64,000 bases of DNA, taken from contig NC_088296.1 in assembly GCF_032854445.1 (NCBI RefSeq), positions 22,931,853-22,995,852 of the forward strand. Reading direction: 5' to 3'. This DNA is from Liolophura sinensis (Eukaryota; Mollusca; Polyplacophora; Chitonida; Chitonidae). This document shows, in pieces, positions 9,452 to 22,739 of this stretch. Each line of letters starts with the position of its first letter. The first letter of the stretch is position 1. The position numbers were made by a program, and so were the translations under genes. Below the pieces are notes generated by a model, which was given only the letters and a program-made list of their open reading frames with translations, was not told the DNA's origin and did not search any database.

Positions 9452-11142
9452 ACTGAACAGCCATTCCTACAGAATTCAGATTACCTCTATTTATTTATAT
9501 CTGCGAATTTTTGATCATATTCCAGAAAAACAAAGCAGGTAGGCTTCCACGCAAGCGTGTGATTCTAGGATGTGATTGACAGAATTCCAATAATGTGTAT
9601 ATACAGGTTTGTCATGAGGATGCATCAGATGTATTTGTTTGGTTGAAGTTAAACTTCCAGCAACTATACTTCTGCCATTACGATCATTGATCATGGTTGT
9701 AATCCATATTTCAACTTGGTGAATAAAGCCACTCAAACCACGACGGAAACTCCAGACGGACATAGTGCTGACATACCTGTGGCTGAGATACTGTAGACAT
9801 GCACGACGCTTGATCCTGCCACGTGATGCTGACACCAGGCCGACCGGTGCTTTGTGTATTTCTATGGTGGTTAGATATGGCTTAGAACTGAGTCCAAGAT
9901 GTACCCTTAACGAGAGAGGTGCTCCATCAGGCACTCGGTTGCTGGTGCACTTGTTTCAACTTCAGCAAAGTATTAGGATATTTTGTTAGCCTGCGGTGGC
10001 TGAGCGGATGTCCACTAGCCCTCGTGCTTCTCGTGAGATTCACCTCAAATCCAGCTATGGTTGAGATGCGATTGTATCTCAGGGGATTGGGCAGGTGGCT
10101 TAAGAAAAATCTGACAGCATTCGAAGGAAACATTACTGGGATCGGCTTAAAACACCAAGTTAAATAAATTGTTCTAACACTCTTGACCATCTTGGCAATA
10201 CACATTAATAATGCAACCAAACGTTATGAATATCTTGTTAGACACCTTTCTGCGTGTGCAAAAGGCTCGTGCGATGAGAATAAACTGAACGATTCAGTCT
10301 ATTTATTAAAAGTAATGTTGTTTTACTTCACATGAATCAATGGTTATAGATGTCACATGCCCTGTAACACACCACAATATCTCATGACATCTGTACATAC
10401 CGCTATCGTGACATTATGACATCGTAGACAGACTGAACATTAACAAATGGTTGGCTCACTGTGTTCATTGACGGGCGACAAACTTACTATTGTCAAAGAC
10501 TGCGAATAAATCGGTACTTTGCATCGTGCATCGTTAAAACAACTGGCTGGTTATTATCATACATCCGGTTTTGTCATCAATTTCATACTCGTTTTACCAG
10601 AAATCAATCACCCAGATAGGCTGGTACCCTCTTGGTTAGAAACAATGCTTTTGTATAGTGTTGATGACATTGTTGAGCTTTTTTGGAATAACCAAGCACA
10701 GATCTTTAATTACTTCTTCGTATAGGTGTGAACGTGTTGATAGGACTTCTTTAATTTTTTAATTCAAGTACGTATTACCCAAGCGGGTTATAGAACAGAG
10801 TTGATGTCTATAACAACTACGTCTTCGGCATACAATAATGACCTTGTTCACGTCCTTGACTCTGAAACTGCTATGAGATTCCCATAGAAGGAAACTAATT
10901 TTTTAACTTAAATGTTTTTACATGTCTTTAGAACTCCGTTGTGAAATGTAATAATCCAGTAGACCTAAATGAAAGAGAATATATATTTTATTTCTCGTTC
11001 ACAAACCTGATAAATACTACATGCATCTGGAGTCGTTTGTTTGTTTATAGTCTAGGCTGATGTCAATGTTACTGATGTGGTTCTTGAAAATATCCATGCT
11101 ATCACATCCTTTGTTGTTGTACTGGTTGGTCACAGTTCCGGT
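9452..11142. other. Intergenic interval
   Basis: It holds a tRNA-like repeat at 9991-10167. A minus-strand open frame at 9515-9934 (139 codons) has no recognisable motif or promoter. Otherwise it is AT-rich sequence without coding signal. Confidence 0.5.
9991..10167 (+). repeat. Short tRNA-derived SINE-like element
   Basis: Begins with a tRNA-like segment (GCGGTGGCTGAGCGG, box A type, and CCTCAAATCCAGC, box B type) and ends in TTAAAACACCAAGTTAAATAAA. It shares only the 3' AACACCAA...AAATAAAT ending with the main SINE, so it may be a related family using the same 3' tail. Confidence 0.5.
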
Positions 11143-12773
11143 TTAATAGCAGTCCTTGTAAGAGAAGCTCTTGTCTTTCACTCCGCACATTCCCGCCCAG
11201 ACTCGCTTACCACCTCGGTAACATTCACATTTGTACTTTCCAGTAGCACCGATTTCCGTGGTGACAAAAGTGTACCCACCTACAACAATGGTAACAATTG
11301 TAAAAAATGTTTTCCACACTCCAAACTGAGACTTTGTTTTCAGGATTCATTTGGGACTCCGCTAAGGTTAAAATACGGTAAACAGTTGAAGTGCTACTAA
11401 TCTGCTGTAGAAAGATTGTTTGATAGTATGATTAGTTTTGCGGACCATGTTCATAGTCGAAAGCTTTATTCCATAGCTTTATGTTTTTTTTCATATTGAA
11501 ATACTTGAGAACTAAATATATTTAACGTCTGCTCGTGTACAAGATATGTTATAATATATATTAGAGGCAGAAAAATGAGGCGGTGACGTCATTAACGGAT
11601 TACATGAACATTATCAATGCATGATCTGTAAATCTGATAAAAAATACAATTAAAATATTTATTTTACAGAATCTTTATATGACAGGTGCTCGATAAATAA
11701 TTAAATAAATACATAAACAAACTGGTCTGTTGCTGTGGTATCCAAATGGCGTGACAGATATCTACATACCCTTGACAGCTGTTTAACGTTTTGACTTGGC
11801 TGATGCGTAAAAGTAAAAAAAAAAAAAAAGACAACAACATTTTTTTTTTGCGTAAACTCGTCTCACCGGAAGTTTCTTGGTGTTAGATCGTCTCATTATT
11901 CTATTATTCTGTCTTCTTCAAAGTCACCGAAGTATGCAAAAGCAACTGTCTGAAATGAAAAGGTAAGAAGGAAAGTTTTAACAAAATATAAACTTTCTCC
12001 ATGTATGCTATACGTCTGACTGTACAATTATTTGCCAATGGTCGGTGGTTAAATCCGACAGCGATAAAAACTGATCGCTGTCCCATTAATAAAATATTCT
12101 TGAGTACCACGTTAAGTACCAATAAAAAAACACGAGCGGGAAACAATGGGAAAAGTTAAATAAAACTAATGACATGAAACGCATTTGTGAAAAACAGTTC
12201 ATCGGAAAAAGTACCTACAAGTTTCTTAGCAGATATACGACTTAAAATAAATCCTCTCAAAAAAAGTGCCAAAGCAAAATCAATAAGATATGTAGTGGAT
12301 TACTATCAGACGTCAAACACAAGTATAACTGGTATTAGAGAACTTGAGATCGAAGCAAAAGTTAACTTATCGCCATAGCATTTAACGCAATAGTATTAAT
12401 ATTCAAAATGAAAGATAACCTACTGGTTTTGTTCCATTTAAAATCATTTATGTATAGAAGACTGCAAAATATTTTAACCTGTATGCATGTCAAGACCACA
12501 AGTATATTCTGGTACTAGTCCCACGACGCCAGTTTTGACTTTAGTTATAAACGTAACATTTGGATTAACGTCTTAATCATGCACCATAGGAGCTAAGGTA
12601 TGGTGCACGCAACAAGCTTTATGGCACATGCAAAATACATTACAATTGAACCTTTTATGCAATGAAGTATGCAAAAATTACAAATTTAAATTTTGAATTG
12701 AGTTAGTAGAAACTTTGAAAGCCTGGTCTATTCTTACCGCCAGACAGAGCAGCACAACGTAAACTGCCTTCAT
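11143..12773 (-). pseudogene. Cysteine-rich secreted peptide gene, copy 1, middle exon disrupted
   Basis: Minus-strand exons mirror the intact copy at 15345-17437. Exon 1 (12738-12773) encodes the signal-peptide start MKAVYVVLLCLA and ends at GTAAGA in phase 0, exactly as in copy 2. Exon 3 (11143-11279) is preceded by TTGTTGTAG and encodes GGYTFVTTEIG...KYKCECYRGGK, RVWAGMCGVKDKSFSYKDCY and a stop. The likely exon 2 (11867-11949, TTTTCATTTCAG acceptor, GTGAGA donor) keeps the FEEDRI core but is 83 bp instead of 73 bp. The frame from exon 1 therefore meets TAA after about 17 codons and the phase to exon 3 is lost. A degenerate TACAAAA replaces copy 2's TATA box at the same relative position (about 12873). 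Either it is a decayed gene, or an unseen alternative middle exon is used. Confidence 0.55.
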
Positions 12774-13269
12774 TTTTTGGTGACTGTGTCTCAGCGCGAG
12801 TCCAGGGAATATTCGGGTCTCGTACGGTGGGGAAGAGTGGGGCACACAGATTAGGTTAGAGGTTTTTGTACCCGACACAGACTTAATTGACGACATTCCA
12901 AAGTCAAACGGGGTTGGTCAAACACAGACTGGGCAATTATCTACTTGTTTGTAAGAAAAATGAAGGGACAATCTGTCTATGCGCATCCCCACCAATTCCC
13001 AAAATGCACATGGATGTTAGGCCACTAGGTCAACTAGTAAATGAACAGACATTACAGCATTTGCAAATATCTGTGTAAATATTGTAGAGTCCGATTGTGA
13101 GGGCGTCGGGCTGTTAGCTGTTATCGAGGAACCGTGTATGTGGAATGTAAACTGGACTTTAACACTAATGAAGACAGCGTTTAAATCCATGGCGTCGCAC
13201 CCATGGCTGTTAATTTTACGAGGGCGCGGTGCGTGGTAAATTCCATATCTGTTATATAAGGTACAACTT

Positions 13270-13540
13270 TTAAAGAAAACTAAATACAGTCCGACAATTA
13301 ACTGATTGGCTGACTGGCTGACAGATAGATCGTGGTTGATTTATTGAAAGGATTTTTGTTTGACTTATATATACGAAGGTGGTCATTTTTGTTCGGCGTA
13401 AACCATCATCACGTACACAGAGTGAGAACAGGGAAATCCAAAAACTTCCTGTCCAAGGCGGAACCGTATCACAAGGAATTTGCATAATAATATTGTATAT
13501 TTCCTGTATCAGCACAACCCAATGATTTCCGATTTTCCGA
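13270..13540. other. Intergenic sequence without recognised feature
   Basis: Short chance frames only; a SINE fragment starts immediately to the right. Confidence 0.4.
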
Positions 13541-13697
13541 TTTCTCCTGTCGTACGTGGGAATGTACCTACACCTTGTGGATAGTCGTGGGTTTCCCTCG
13601 GCCTCTGTCTGCTTTCCTCACAGAATAATGATGACCACCGTCATTATATAAGTGAAATATTATTGAGTACAGGGTAATACACATATCAAATGAATAT
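13541..13697 (+). repeat. tRNA-SINE, 3' part
   Basis: Diverged plus-orientation copy from CGTACGTGGG through GTGGGTTTCCCTCGG and ATAAGTGAAATATTATTGAG to TATCAAATGAATA; lacks the tRNA head. Confidence 0.75.
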
Positions 13698-13910
13698 TCT
13701 TTGAAATAAAGATGTTTTCTTTGCATCCTCAAATCATCTTATGACCAATATAGATACACATCCTTTTTATATCGCTGTAGAGATACTTACACTCGACTCC
13801 ACACTTCAAATGTTCCTCATCTTCATCATGATGACCTTAGAAAATCGAACCGCACAGCTCTTTCAACTTTCTGACGCTATGTTATACTTCGATATTTGAA
13901 CTACTGAGAG

Positions 13911-14169
13911 AGGCCTCCGTGGCTTTGTTGGTTAGCGCGCTATCGCAGCCCTAATGAAGCAGGAGTCTCTCACCAATGCAGTCGCTGTGAGTTCAAGTCC
14001 AGCTCTTGCTGGCTTCCTCTCCGGACGTGGGAAGGTCTGTCATCAAGCTGAGGATGGTCGTGGGTTTCCCCCGAGCTTTGTCGGGTTTCCTCCCACCATA
14101 ATTCTGGCCACCGTCGCATAAGTGAAATATCCTTGAGTACGGCGTAAAACACCAATCAAACAAATAAAT
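13911..14169 (+). repeat. tRNA-SINE, full length, with diverged target duplication
   Basis: Complete plus-orientation copy. The tRNA-like head has box A (TGGTTAGCGCGCTATCGC) and box B (GTGAGTTCAAGTCC), followed by the conserved body (GTGGGAAGGTCTG, GTGGGTTTCCCCC, TTTCCTCCCACCATAAT) and tail (GGCGTAAAACACCAATCAAA plus AAATAAAT). Imperfect direct repeats TTGAACTACTGAGA (left) and TTGAACGACTAAGGA (right) flank it and look like an aged target-site duplication. Confidence 0.9.
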
Positions 14170-15344
14170 TGAACGACTAAGGATTCTTTGCCTATAATCC
14201 GCCTAAGTCTTGTTTTGATGATCAAGTTTGATCCATACTCGTATCACTGTATAGTCATTTTTGTCATCAAATTCATGAGTACAAATATGCTGTAGCAGTG
14301 TTTTAAGGCATCCACAAGAGGAATAGCGAAAAGAAGAAAATATCTTATCGCGACGATTTTTTGCTACATTTGCGACAAAGTGATATATCATGATACTGGG
14401 AAATGAACAAGTGAATAAAACGAAGGACAGCTCATCAGAAATTATTTTCAGATAACTGAGAATTTCCTGAAATTCAAAATGATTTTCTTTTATCCAGCTG
14501 TTTTCGTCAAGGTCTTGAGGTACTTCACGCGAAGGTAAAGTTTGTCGCCCTCTTTTTATCACGAGTGGTATCCGTAAAGTATGTGATCATGCTATTACCT
14601 TCTTTTGTTAGAACGAAAACGCCTTGGCTCAGATCAGTCACCTGACCACTCATTCGGTGGCTTCACATTTTGTTAGTCAAATATTATTTAATACACCAGA
14701 ACGGGGCAGGAAAACGACAAAACATGATAAAATTTCAACGCTTTGTAATACTGTCACAATAATGTGACAAAAGTCACTGAACACACAAAAAACAAGACGC
14801 ACACGAAATATTATCTTGTACATTCAACTTTTATTTCCGGTTTTTTTACCACTGACACACCAATCATCGTGTTGAAAGAATATAACCAATAAATAATCAG
14901 CACATATCATTTCCCGTTTGCATACAGATATACACGCTCCCTAATCACACGCCTGCAGGATGAACTTGAACTTCTATTTGTGCTTCAATTTTCATGAATT
15001 TATCAGTGCAATGCATAAAGCACAGAAAGTCAAACCTAAATATGCATTAATACTTGGATTTTCCATCACTGTCTACATATGGTGTTTGCCTTTTGTAAGG
15101 TTCAACGGGCTATAAGCCCATAGGAATCACATTCTACTGATGTATCGCTACTATAACTTAAGCCGGACAATGTTTTTTTTGTTAGAAGCCGTGTAAATAC
15201 ACAGAAAAGTGCACTGCCTTGGTATCATTGTCCTTCCGGGGTGTCGATTTTGTCCTAGATCGCATGTAGGCCGGGACTCCTGGTGATTTGCAACCAGTTT
15301 TTAGAGATCACGGGTAAAGTTTTGGTGTAGAGACAGTTGTTGAT

Positions 15345-17437
15345 CTAAGCACAGTCGTTGTAGGAGAAACTTTTATCTTTGACACCACACATACCAGCCC
15401 AGACTCTCTTTCCACTCTTATAGCACTCGCAGTTGTACTTTCCACCGCCGATAGGGGTCGTGACGAACGTGTATCCGCCTGCGGGTGATGGAAATATACA
15501 CGTGAGACATAAAATGTTTAGCGACAAAAGTGTTTAGGCAAAAAGACAAAGAGTATGATTATATACTTTAACAACTAAAATTGCATGTACATGAAAATTT
15601 AGGTGTAAATTCCTGATATGTTGAAGAATACTAATATAACACTGTTCCGAAGTAAAAAAAAATAGATATACAAGCAAAAACATGCGGGAATTCCAAACAG
15701 CAGGCATATGTTTATTGTCTTTTATTGTAGTGCATTTTTTCCTTTGTTTTTAAACTACACATAAAGTTATTCCAGATAAAATGTATCTGTGCTGTAACCT
15801 TTTCAATATCGTATTAGAGTGGATGATTGTAAGATGTACACCTGTGATGTCGAACAAAATGGTTTGTGGGCATGTTTGTGAAGTTTACAAATGTAGAAAA
15901 TATGGCAATATCATGACAAAGGTTATGCATATCGGTACTTCGTTGACACTAGCGCCTTCCAACTACAATTATCATGTACAACGTTACAGGAAAACAAGGA
16001 TTCCTTTGAACACCCAGAAGACTAGAGATTCAGAAATGTTGTGGGTGAGGTTTGTCACATATCAATTCTACATCAACATCAACTCTACACTAAATGTGCT
16101 GCACAAGTGTAAAATACGTCACAGTCACGATTGTTAGCAGCAAACTATGATTACGATTGCTAAATTATTTATTGATGCTATTATTCCCCTCTATGGTTAA
16201 TCAACTAAAATAAGCTTACCGCCTAGATCTTTGCTCGACGAACGGGCAATTCTGTCTTCTAGCATCTCATCCATGAGGGCGGAGGCAAAGACCTGAAACA
16301 AAAAGGAGATTTAAAACGGGTTTACCATTGATGTGTTGCTTTTGACTCTCATTTTACTACCCAAATAGTCAGACATATATACAAATACATGTACAAGGTT
16401 GGTTTACGAACACATTTTTTTGTTTGTGTTAAATTCTATTCTCAAGAATATTTCTCTTAACGCCAAAAAACATCGCTTTTCCACCAAGTTCCTGACAAAC
16501 CTACTGATTTATACGACTGAACGAGAGCCATATCCGAGTCTGTGGTGTCACTGATTACTGGCAAATCAGCGTCGACAACAGTTGAGTGACGATTTGTTTT
16601 TTCTTAAATGGGCTACACGTAGCCACGACAACAATACCAGCTTTTGGCAATACTTGTCAAATCTGCAGCGCTATTTCATGAAAACGTCCAGTTTCTAAAT
16701 TATCTTCCATCCACGTTAGTAAACTGATACATATCGATGTATATTTAAAACGATTACAAAAAAAGACTGCACATGCATTTATCCTTGAAATATCTTTGTT
16801 TGAAGAACTTAACGTTAGTTAAAGGTTATTCATCCATAAAACAGTCAAAAGGAACGTATTTGTGACTGGCGGCAACATGGGCAAATACTGAAATCGAGCA
16901 AATGTATGAAACCGCTGACAACAACAGCCCATTTGGTCTTCTCCACTGGAGAAAAGAATGTCTTAAATAGCACGGAGTTGCATGTAATTTCAACTTTTTG
17001 TTTCATTTCTGATGTTAATCATTAATTTTGCAGTTTACACATAATAATAGCATTGAAATAAACATTCCAACAATTAGTTTTACTTTTAGCACCTCAAGCA
17101 TTTCTTTAGTACAAGGGAAATCGACGCTCATTGGCTGAGAGTGGAGAGTAGATTTCCCAGGTTAAGCAGCGAAATTTGGTCAGGCTTGAATAAACCTGCC
17201 AAATCTAAATTCCAGCTCAGGCTAGACACAGCCTGGACCTACCAGTCACTTACATTAGCCAATCAGAAAAGATTCTGCACCAGAGGCAATGTGTGTGCTA
17301 GACCAAAGTGAGATTTATGCTGGACTTCAGTATAGCGACAAGGTAGTATTCTTCAGCTGAGCAAGTCGCAGCTCCATGATAAGCAAAGAATGAATACTTA
17401 CTGCCATACACAAAACTAGAAAGCAAGAGGTCTTCAT
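15345..17437 (-). CDS. Small secreted cysteine-rich peptide, three exons (copy 2, intact)
   Basis: Exons on the minus strand: 17402-17437 (12 codons, donor GTAAGT, phase 0), 16220-16292 (acceptor GTTTCAG, donor GTAAG, phase 1) and 15345-15478 (acceptor CCATCACCCGCAG, TAG stop). They join in frame to an 80-residue precursor. Residues 1-17 are a signal peptide (MKTSCFLVLCMAVFASA). An acidic/basic spacer (DEMLEDRIARSSSKDL) could be a propeptide. The C-terminal 44 residues carry four cysteines in a C-x-C-x12-C-x11-C arrangement (CECYKSGKRVWAGMC ... SYNDC). I do not recognise the family. Size, charge pattern and a nearby paralogue suit a secreted defence or signalling peptide, but this is inference. 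Splicing is strongly supported because the paralogue repeats the exon-1 and exon-3 structure. Confidence 0.7.
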
Positions 17438-17526
17438 GGTCAACTGTTGATGTCACGAAATTTCGCGAGAAGTTCCGAAGTTAGTTGGTTGGAGGAAGTG
17501 TAAAATTTCAGACCTAACTGCTGACT

Positions 17527-17533
17527 TTTATAC
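17527..17533 (-). promoter_or_regulatory. TATA box of the cysteine-rich peptide gene (copy 2)
   Basis: Minus-strand TATAAAA within CGGGTATAAAAGTC, 90 bp upstream of the ATG at 17437. The equivalent site before copy 1 reads CGGGTACAAAAACC, so the two promoters share ancestry. Confidence 0.65.
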
Positions 17534-17778
17534 CCGATACGATCGTTATGGCATTTATAATTAACAATTCTGCCAGCATGTACGATGAACCGTGATGGTC
17601 AGTAATTTGCTATGTGTTATGTAACATGCGGGAAAATCTGACCATCACGGCTACTGACCATGACATTCAATAAGTAGTGGCCAGTAGATAATGATGATTA
17701 CTCCGACATTTGACCGCCCTGGCAAATATTCTACATCCCTTGTCAACAGACAGTGGAGGTATCTACAAAACCATTTTG

Positions 17779-17910
17779 TATTTATTTATTTGATTGGTGT
17801 TTTACGCCATACTCAAGAATATTTCACTTATCTGACTGTGGCCAGCAGTATGGTGGGTGGAAACCGAGCACAGCCCACGACCATGCGGAGGTTGCTGACA
17901 GACCTTCCCA
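17779..17910 (-). repeat. tRNA-SINE, 3' part
   Basis: Minus-orientation tail and body (TTTATTTGATTGGTGTTTTA ... GAGGTTGCTGACAGACCTTC), lacking the tRNA head. Confidence 0.85.
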
Positions 17911-18681
<771 letters not shown>

Positions 18682-19135
18682 AAAAATGGTCGGTTTCATG
18701 ACCATTATCTTATCCGCACCAGCCTGGAATGTTTGGATTTGAGAACAACAGGACGAAGTTAATTCGTATGACCTTGCTACGGGTTTTTATGTAATTGTAT
18801 ATAATTTACACGTGAAATTATTCCATTACGCTACTAACGGGACAACGTAATATCGCGATTATACGGGCGTAAATGTCTGAAAATGACAATGGGATGATAA
18901 TAATTATGGAGCAGAAGTGTAGATTAGTGGTATAATAACGAATAACGAATTACTACATGGTCGACTTCGCAATTAGGGACATCATCAAACAATAATACAC
19001 TGATTATAATCCCGTACATTTACAGTTAAACGTAGAGCAGGATTTACAGGCAACCTAACCGCAGTACAGTGTAATACCGGCAGTTAAGTATTGTTAACAG
19101 TTGGGATATGTATGCTGTTGTTGGCTTTCCCCTGC

Positions 19136-19273
19136 TAATTTATTTGATAGGTGTTCTACGCCGTACTCAAGAATATTTCACTTACAAGACGGCAGCCATC
19201 ATAATGGTGGGAGGAAACCGGGCAGAGCCCGGGGGAAACTTACGACTATCCGCAGGTTACTGCCAAATCTGAA
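19136..19273 (-). repeat. tRNA-SINE, 3' part
   Basis: Minus-orientation copy with GTACTCAAGAATATTTCACT, GGAGGAAACCGGGCAGAGCC and the CGCAGGTTACTG block; head absent. Confidence 0.85.
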
Positions 19274-19363
19274 GTATTTTAATATCTGCTGCAGTCTATG
19301 ATCCGCACATGTTAATATCTAGTTCAACACTTTCTCTCTTTTTGGGCGGGATTGTGCTTCAGG

Positions 19364-19449
19364 TTAGTTTTGATCAACTTTGATCAGACCGCTGTGGCTC
19401 GTGTGGTTAGTTTTGATCAACTTTGATCAGACCGTTGTGGCTCGTGTGA
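19364..19449. repeat. Two-copy direct repeat of about 43 bp
   Basis: The unit containing TTGATCAACTTTGATCAGAC and TGTGGCTCGTG occurs twice in tandem with one base difference. Each unit contains the small palindrome TGATCA twice. Confidence 0.8.
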
Positions 19450-20000
19450 ATTCTATTGTAAGTAGGCCTATAGAATCGAGTTTTAGAAATTAAAAGTGTG
19501 TGTTCAATCTGCAGAAGTCCTGTTTGATTGTTCAACCAGTATGGGTTCAACAGTATGCCAAACCAGTGACATTTAACATACATACATGTTCATAAGATAT
19601 ACAGTAGATTGCAACAAAAATGATATTTTACGACTGAATAAACGGGAAAAAAATGCTAAAAATTGTGTTTTTAAAAATTGTAGAACATAAAATACACGTC
19701 GTATATCACAATAAACAGTCTATTCGTTATTTATTTTCGAGTATGTTGGGGATTCTAGAAAAAATTCACGATGTATGACAGAATTGTCTGAGAGTCTGCT
19801 TCGTTATCCATCTGAATCACAGAAGTGTATCAACAGGGAGATAACTGTGATCTCATTTCAGGTCTGCAGTCTGAGCTGTATATTATTGGTCTGTATGGAC
19901 TGTACTCGTTACAGCGCACGCGTGGCTTTACATCACTGGCACCACTAGTAAATTTTGCACAGAAATTTTGATCAACGTCGAGTTCAAGGGGGTCAAGGCG

Positions 20001-20079
20001 ATGAGGCAGCGAGTGATATCAGTAGACACAAGAACAGTCACAGTCATTTTATTTATGATTGCGGTTCAAATAGTTCCAG
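20001..20079 (+). CDS. Orphan signal-peptide exon candidate
   Basis: From ATG at 20001 the translation is a basic N-terminus and a hydrophobic core (VTVILFMIAVQIVPG). The exon reaches GTGAGG at 20080 in phase 1, the typical arrangement for a secreted or Ig-type first exon. Unspliced, the frame stops after 50 codons. No compatible downstream exon was recognised before the next repeats. Low confidence. Confidence 0.25.
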
Positions 20080-20704
20080 GTGAGGACACCAGTGATGAGA
20101 CAAAGCCTGAAGAATCCTACGTGCGTCGCACAGGCTCCAAAGATCAAGTTTGAGAAGTGGTGGCAATGATGTTAGGGAAACCTAGAGACTGGCAACTATG
20201 TTGTAAGGAGGGTGTTTCTGACTGGGTAGGTTCCCAGTCAGCTCTTATTATGTGAAAAATTTCATCGGTGAATTGTCTCCCATGATAAGGATTATGAGCC
20301 CAGGAGGGTTCGGGCCTACGGTCAGTACTGTGAGGCCAAACATTACATGTAATTAAATGGAAATTAACTGTATAGACTATGGCGCACAGAGGCGCCATCT
20401 AGCGACATATATAATTGATATAGCCTTTACCTTAGAAAAATATTACTGACAAGTACAGTGCATGCGGATTTCAGTGGTTCGGAACTCTCTACTGTTCAAA
20501 GTATATCAACCGCATATACAGCCTTGGTGCGCGTGTACCCAAAAACATGTGAGGAAATATAAGGATCCAATTACTCATAACTTACTGATGACCAGACATA
20601 GGATTAACCTGTGTTGTTTGACTTCCCCATATACCAGTAGTTTAACTTGCTTTACATCGAAGTTGTGGAGGGATTGATTACTCTTTTCTTTTTATGTTCT
20701 ATAT

Positions 20705-20825
20705 TTATATATTTAAATACCTGGTATTTTACATCGTACTCAATAATATTTTCCCTAACACGAAGGCGGCCAACAATATGTTGGTAGCCTGACAGAGTCC
20801 TGGGGAAACCTACTCACCAGCACTC
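20705..20825 (-). repeat. tRNA-SINE fragment, diverged
   Basis: Minus-orientation: CTGGTATTTTACATCGTACT, CGAAGGCGGCCAACAATATG, GTCCTGGGGAAACC. Confidence 0.7.
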
Positions 20826-21055
20826 AAGCAACTGCGCCGGGGAGGCTAGTTCTTGTGTTCTTTATGGATATGTACAATTCACGTTGTACAGCTTTATTGT
20901 CTTGTTACTGTTTTACCGTTTTGGAAGGTTTCGACAAAATTACCACATAGCACAAGAAAATAAAATATACTAAATGCAACGAGTGCGGAAGTTAGAACTC
21001 ATTGGTCAACGGTAGTGTCTGTTTGACATCTGTTCTACACAAATTTGCTATTTCG

Positions 21056-21183
21056 TTATTTGATTGGTGTTTTACGCTTTACTCGAGAACATTTCACCTA
21101 TACGACGGCGGCCAGCATTATTGTGGGAGGAAACCGCCACGACCATCCGTAGGTTGCTGTCACACCTTTCCACGTACAGCCGG
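21056..21183 (-). repeat. tRNA-SINE, 3' part
   Basis: Minus-orientation: ATTTGATTGGTGTTTTACGC, ACGACGGCGGCCAGCATTAT, then a shortened GC-rich block and CCACGACCATCCGTAGG. Head absent. Confidence 0.85.
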
Positions 21184-21432
21184 AGTTTGGAGATAGTCTC
21201 CTCATAATAATTAGCTTTGAATAGATAATGGTGTCCAGATAATGAGTAGTAAGCTATAACGAAGCATCGTGTTATTTCATAAAATCGTGTTTTTATAAAT
21301 GGAAAAATACGAAATAATTCAGAGCAATTCTATATTCAGCACAAAATTTTATGGCTTCAAACGCATCGTTGGCATTGGTCCAGTGGTGACTTCTTACCTT
21401 GAAACCGCTTGGTCGAAACGGATAATGAATAC

Positions 21433-21960
21433 TTTTTTTTAGTGCTTAACAACGGGGTGGGTCGGGGGAGGGGAGGTAATGGGGGGGGGGGTTAATTTGA
21501 ACCGCACAAGAAATTCTTTTTTTATATGTTTTTATATATTGCCAAGCCAAGCTATATATTAGATAAGTTTAAGTGTATAATTGTAGATCTATACAGATTA
21601 TATACAGCATCGCTCTTATAGCATATCGAATAATTACATTAACAAGGAGAGCACTTATTTATCAATTTAGCCTCGTAATAAATGTCTATTAAATACACTA
21701 TAATTTATTCACGGCGTAATTGAGAAAGCAAAACTTGTTTAAAATACCAACAGTATACAGAAAAGGATATTACACTATGTAATTAACGGCAAAGAGTGGG
21801 CTTTATGGCCTGTTACATAACTGCTTAACCGCATACCAGGAAAGGCCTTGCATCATTATAGAAGATCTGTCACTGTGAGCAGGTTGGCAGTCGACCTGAG
21901 CGAGAGCGACGATTTCCTATCTATTTGCAAGGGGTCCTTTACTAGAAGCATTCGTTGGAT
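21433..21960 (+). repeat. Copy A of a diverged dispersed duplication (partner 49836-50518)
   Basis: Shares ordered blocks with 49836-50518: TTTTAGTGCTT, AGAAATTCTTTT, TTAGATAAG, GCATATCG plus AATTACATT, TTATCAATTTAGC, AAAACTTGT, GATATTA plus ACTATG, and ATCTGTC plus CTGTGAG. The two copies share no coding signal. Its chance frame (21848-22051) has no motif. Confidence 0.65.
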
Positions 21961-22739
21961 TGGGATGATTTCTGTTGGATGCCTACATGTTATGTCCGAT
22001 AAATCTTGTGAAAACGACTTTTATTTGTCAAAGATGATGTCCTGCTCTTGAAATGTGTTTTAACCATGACGGCCACATCCACTATTCTAATCAGTTAGAT
22101 TATGGATGATTGTTTCCTTCACGGCTGATAGTTATAATAACTTGCTTGAAGTTCTCTTGAAAGAAAACTTATAGTTCATTGTACACCAAGTGTCATGGCT
22201 CTGAGATCAGTTGGTTATGTTCGCAAGACAACTTCCATATTATCCACAATTTTCCGGACCATGCCGAATGCGGTCGACTCAAGTGGGAAATGGCGATTAA
22301 TGGAGTTGGGCTTGTTGTCGCCAGGTGTATTTGTGTTAATTATAAATTCATTGTCTTCATTATTTACGCATAACTAGGTTATTGATTCAGAATTACTCTA
22401 GGATTAAAGGAAATACGTTTTCCCTAGCGTGCATGTTTGACTTGTTGAGGACGGCACGCTCGAAAAGACCAAGTTCCAGGTTTGTGAATATAGGGAGTTG
22501 AGCTGTGTATTTCTGAGAGCTAAGCTGGGAAGAATGAAACACACCACTTGTCATGAACTGTAAATATCATGTTTATTTGAATGAAATGAAACAAAAGATC
22601 AAGAAGTGTATCAGTGTACTCTTCTAGGCCCTGACACCCCAAATATGCAGATTTTTAGGCAAGAAAACCAATGTGCTGACGCTGCGTGGTCGGGACAGCC
22701 AACCGCATTTTCTTTTCTGCATATTCTTAGGTTAACCAG

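Noticed and set aside
9515-9934. 139-codon minus-strand frame after the BTB gene
   Set aside because: No recognisable motif, no promoter or splice context; length is possible by chance in a 64-kb window.
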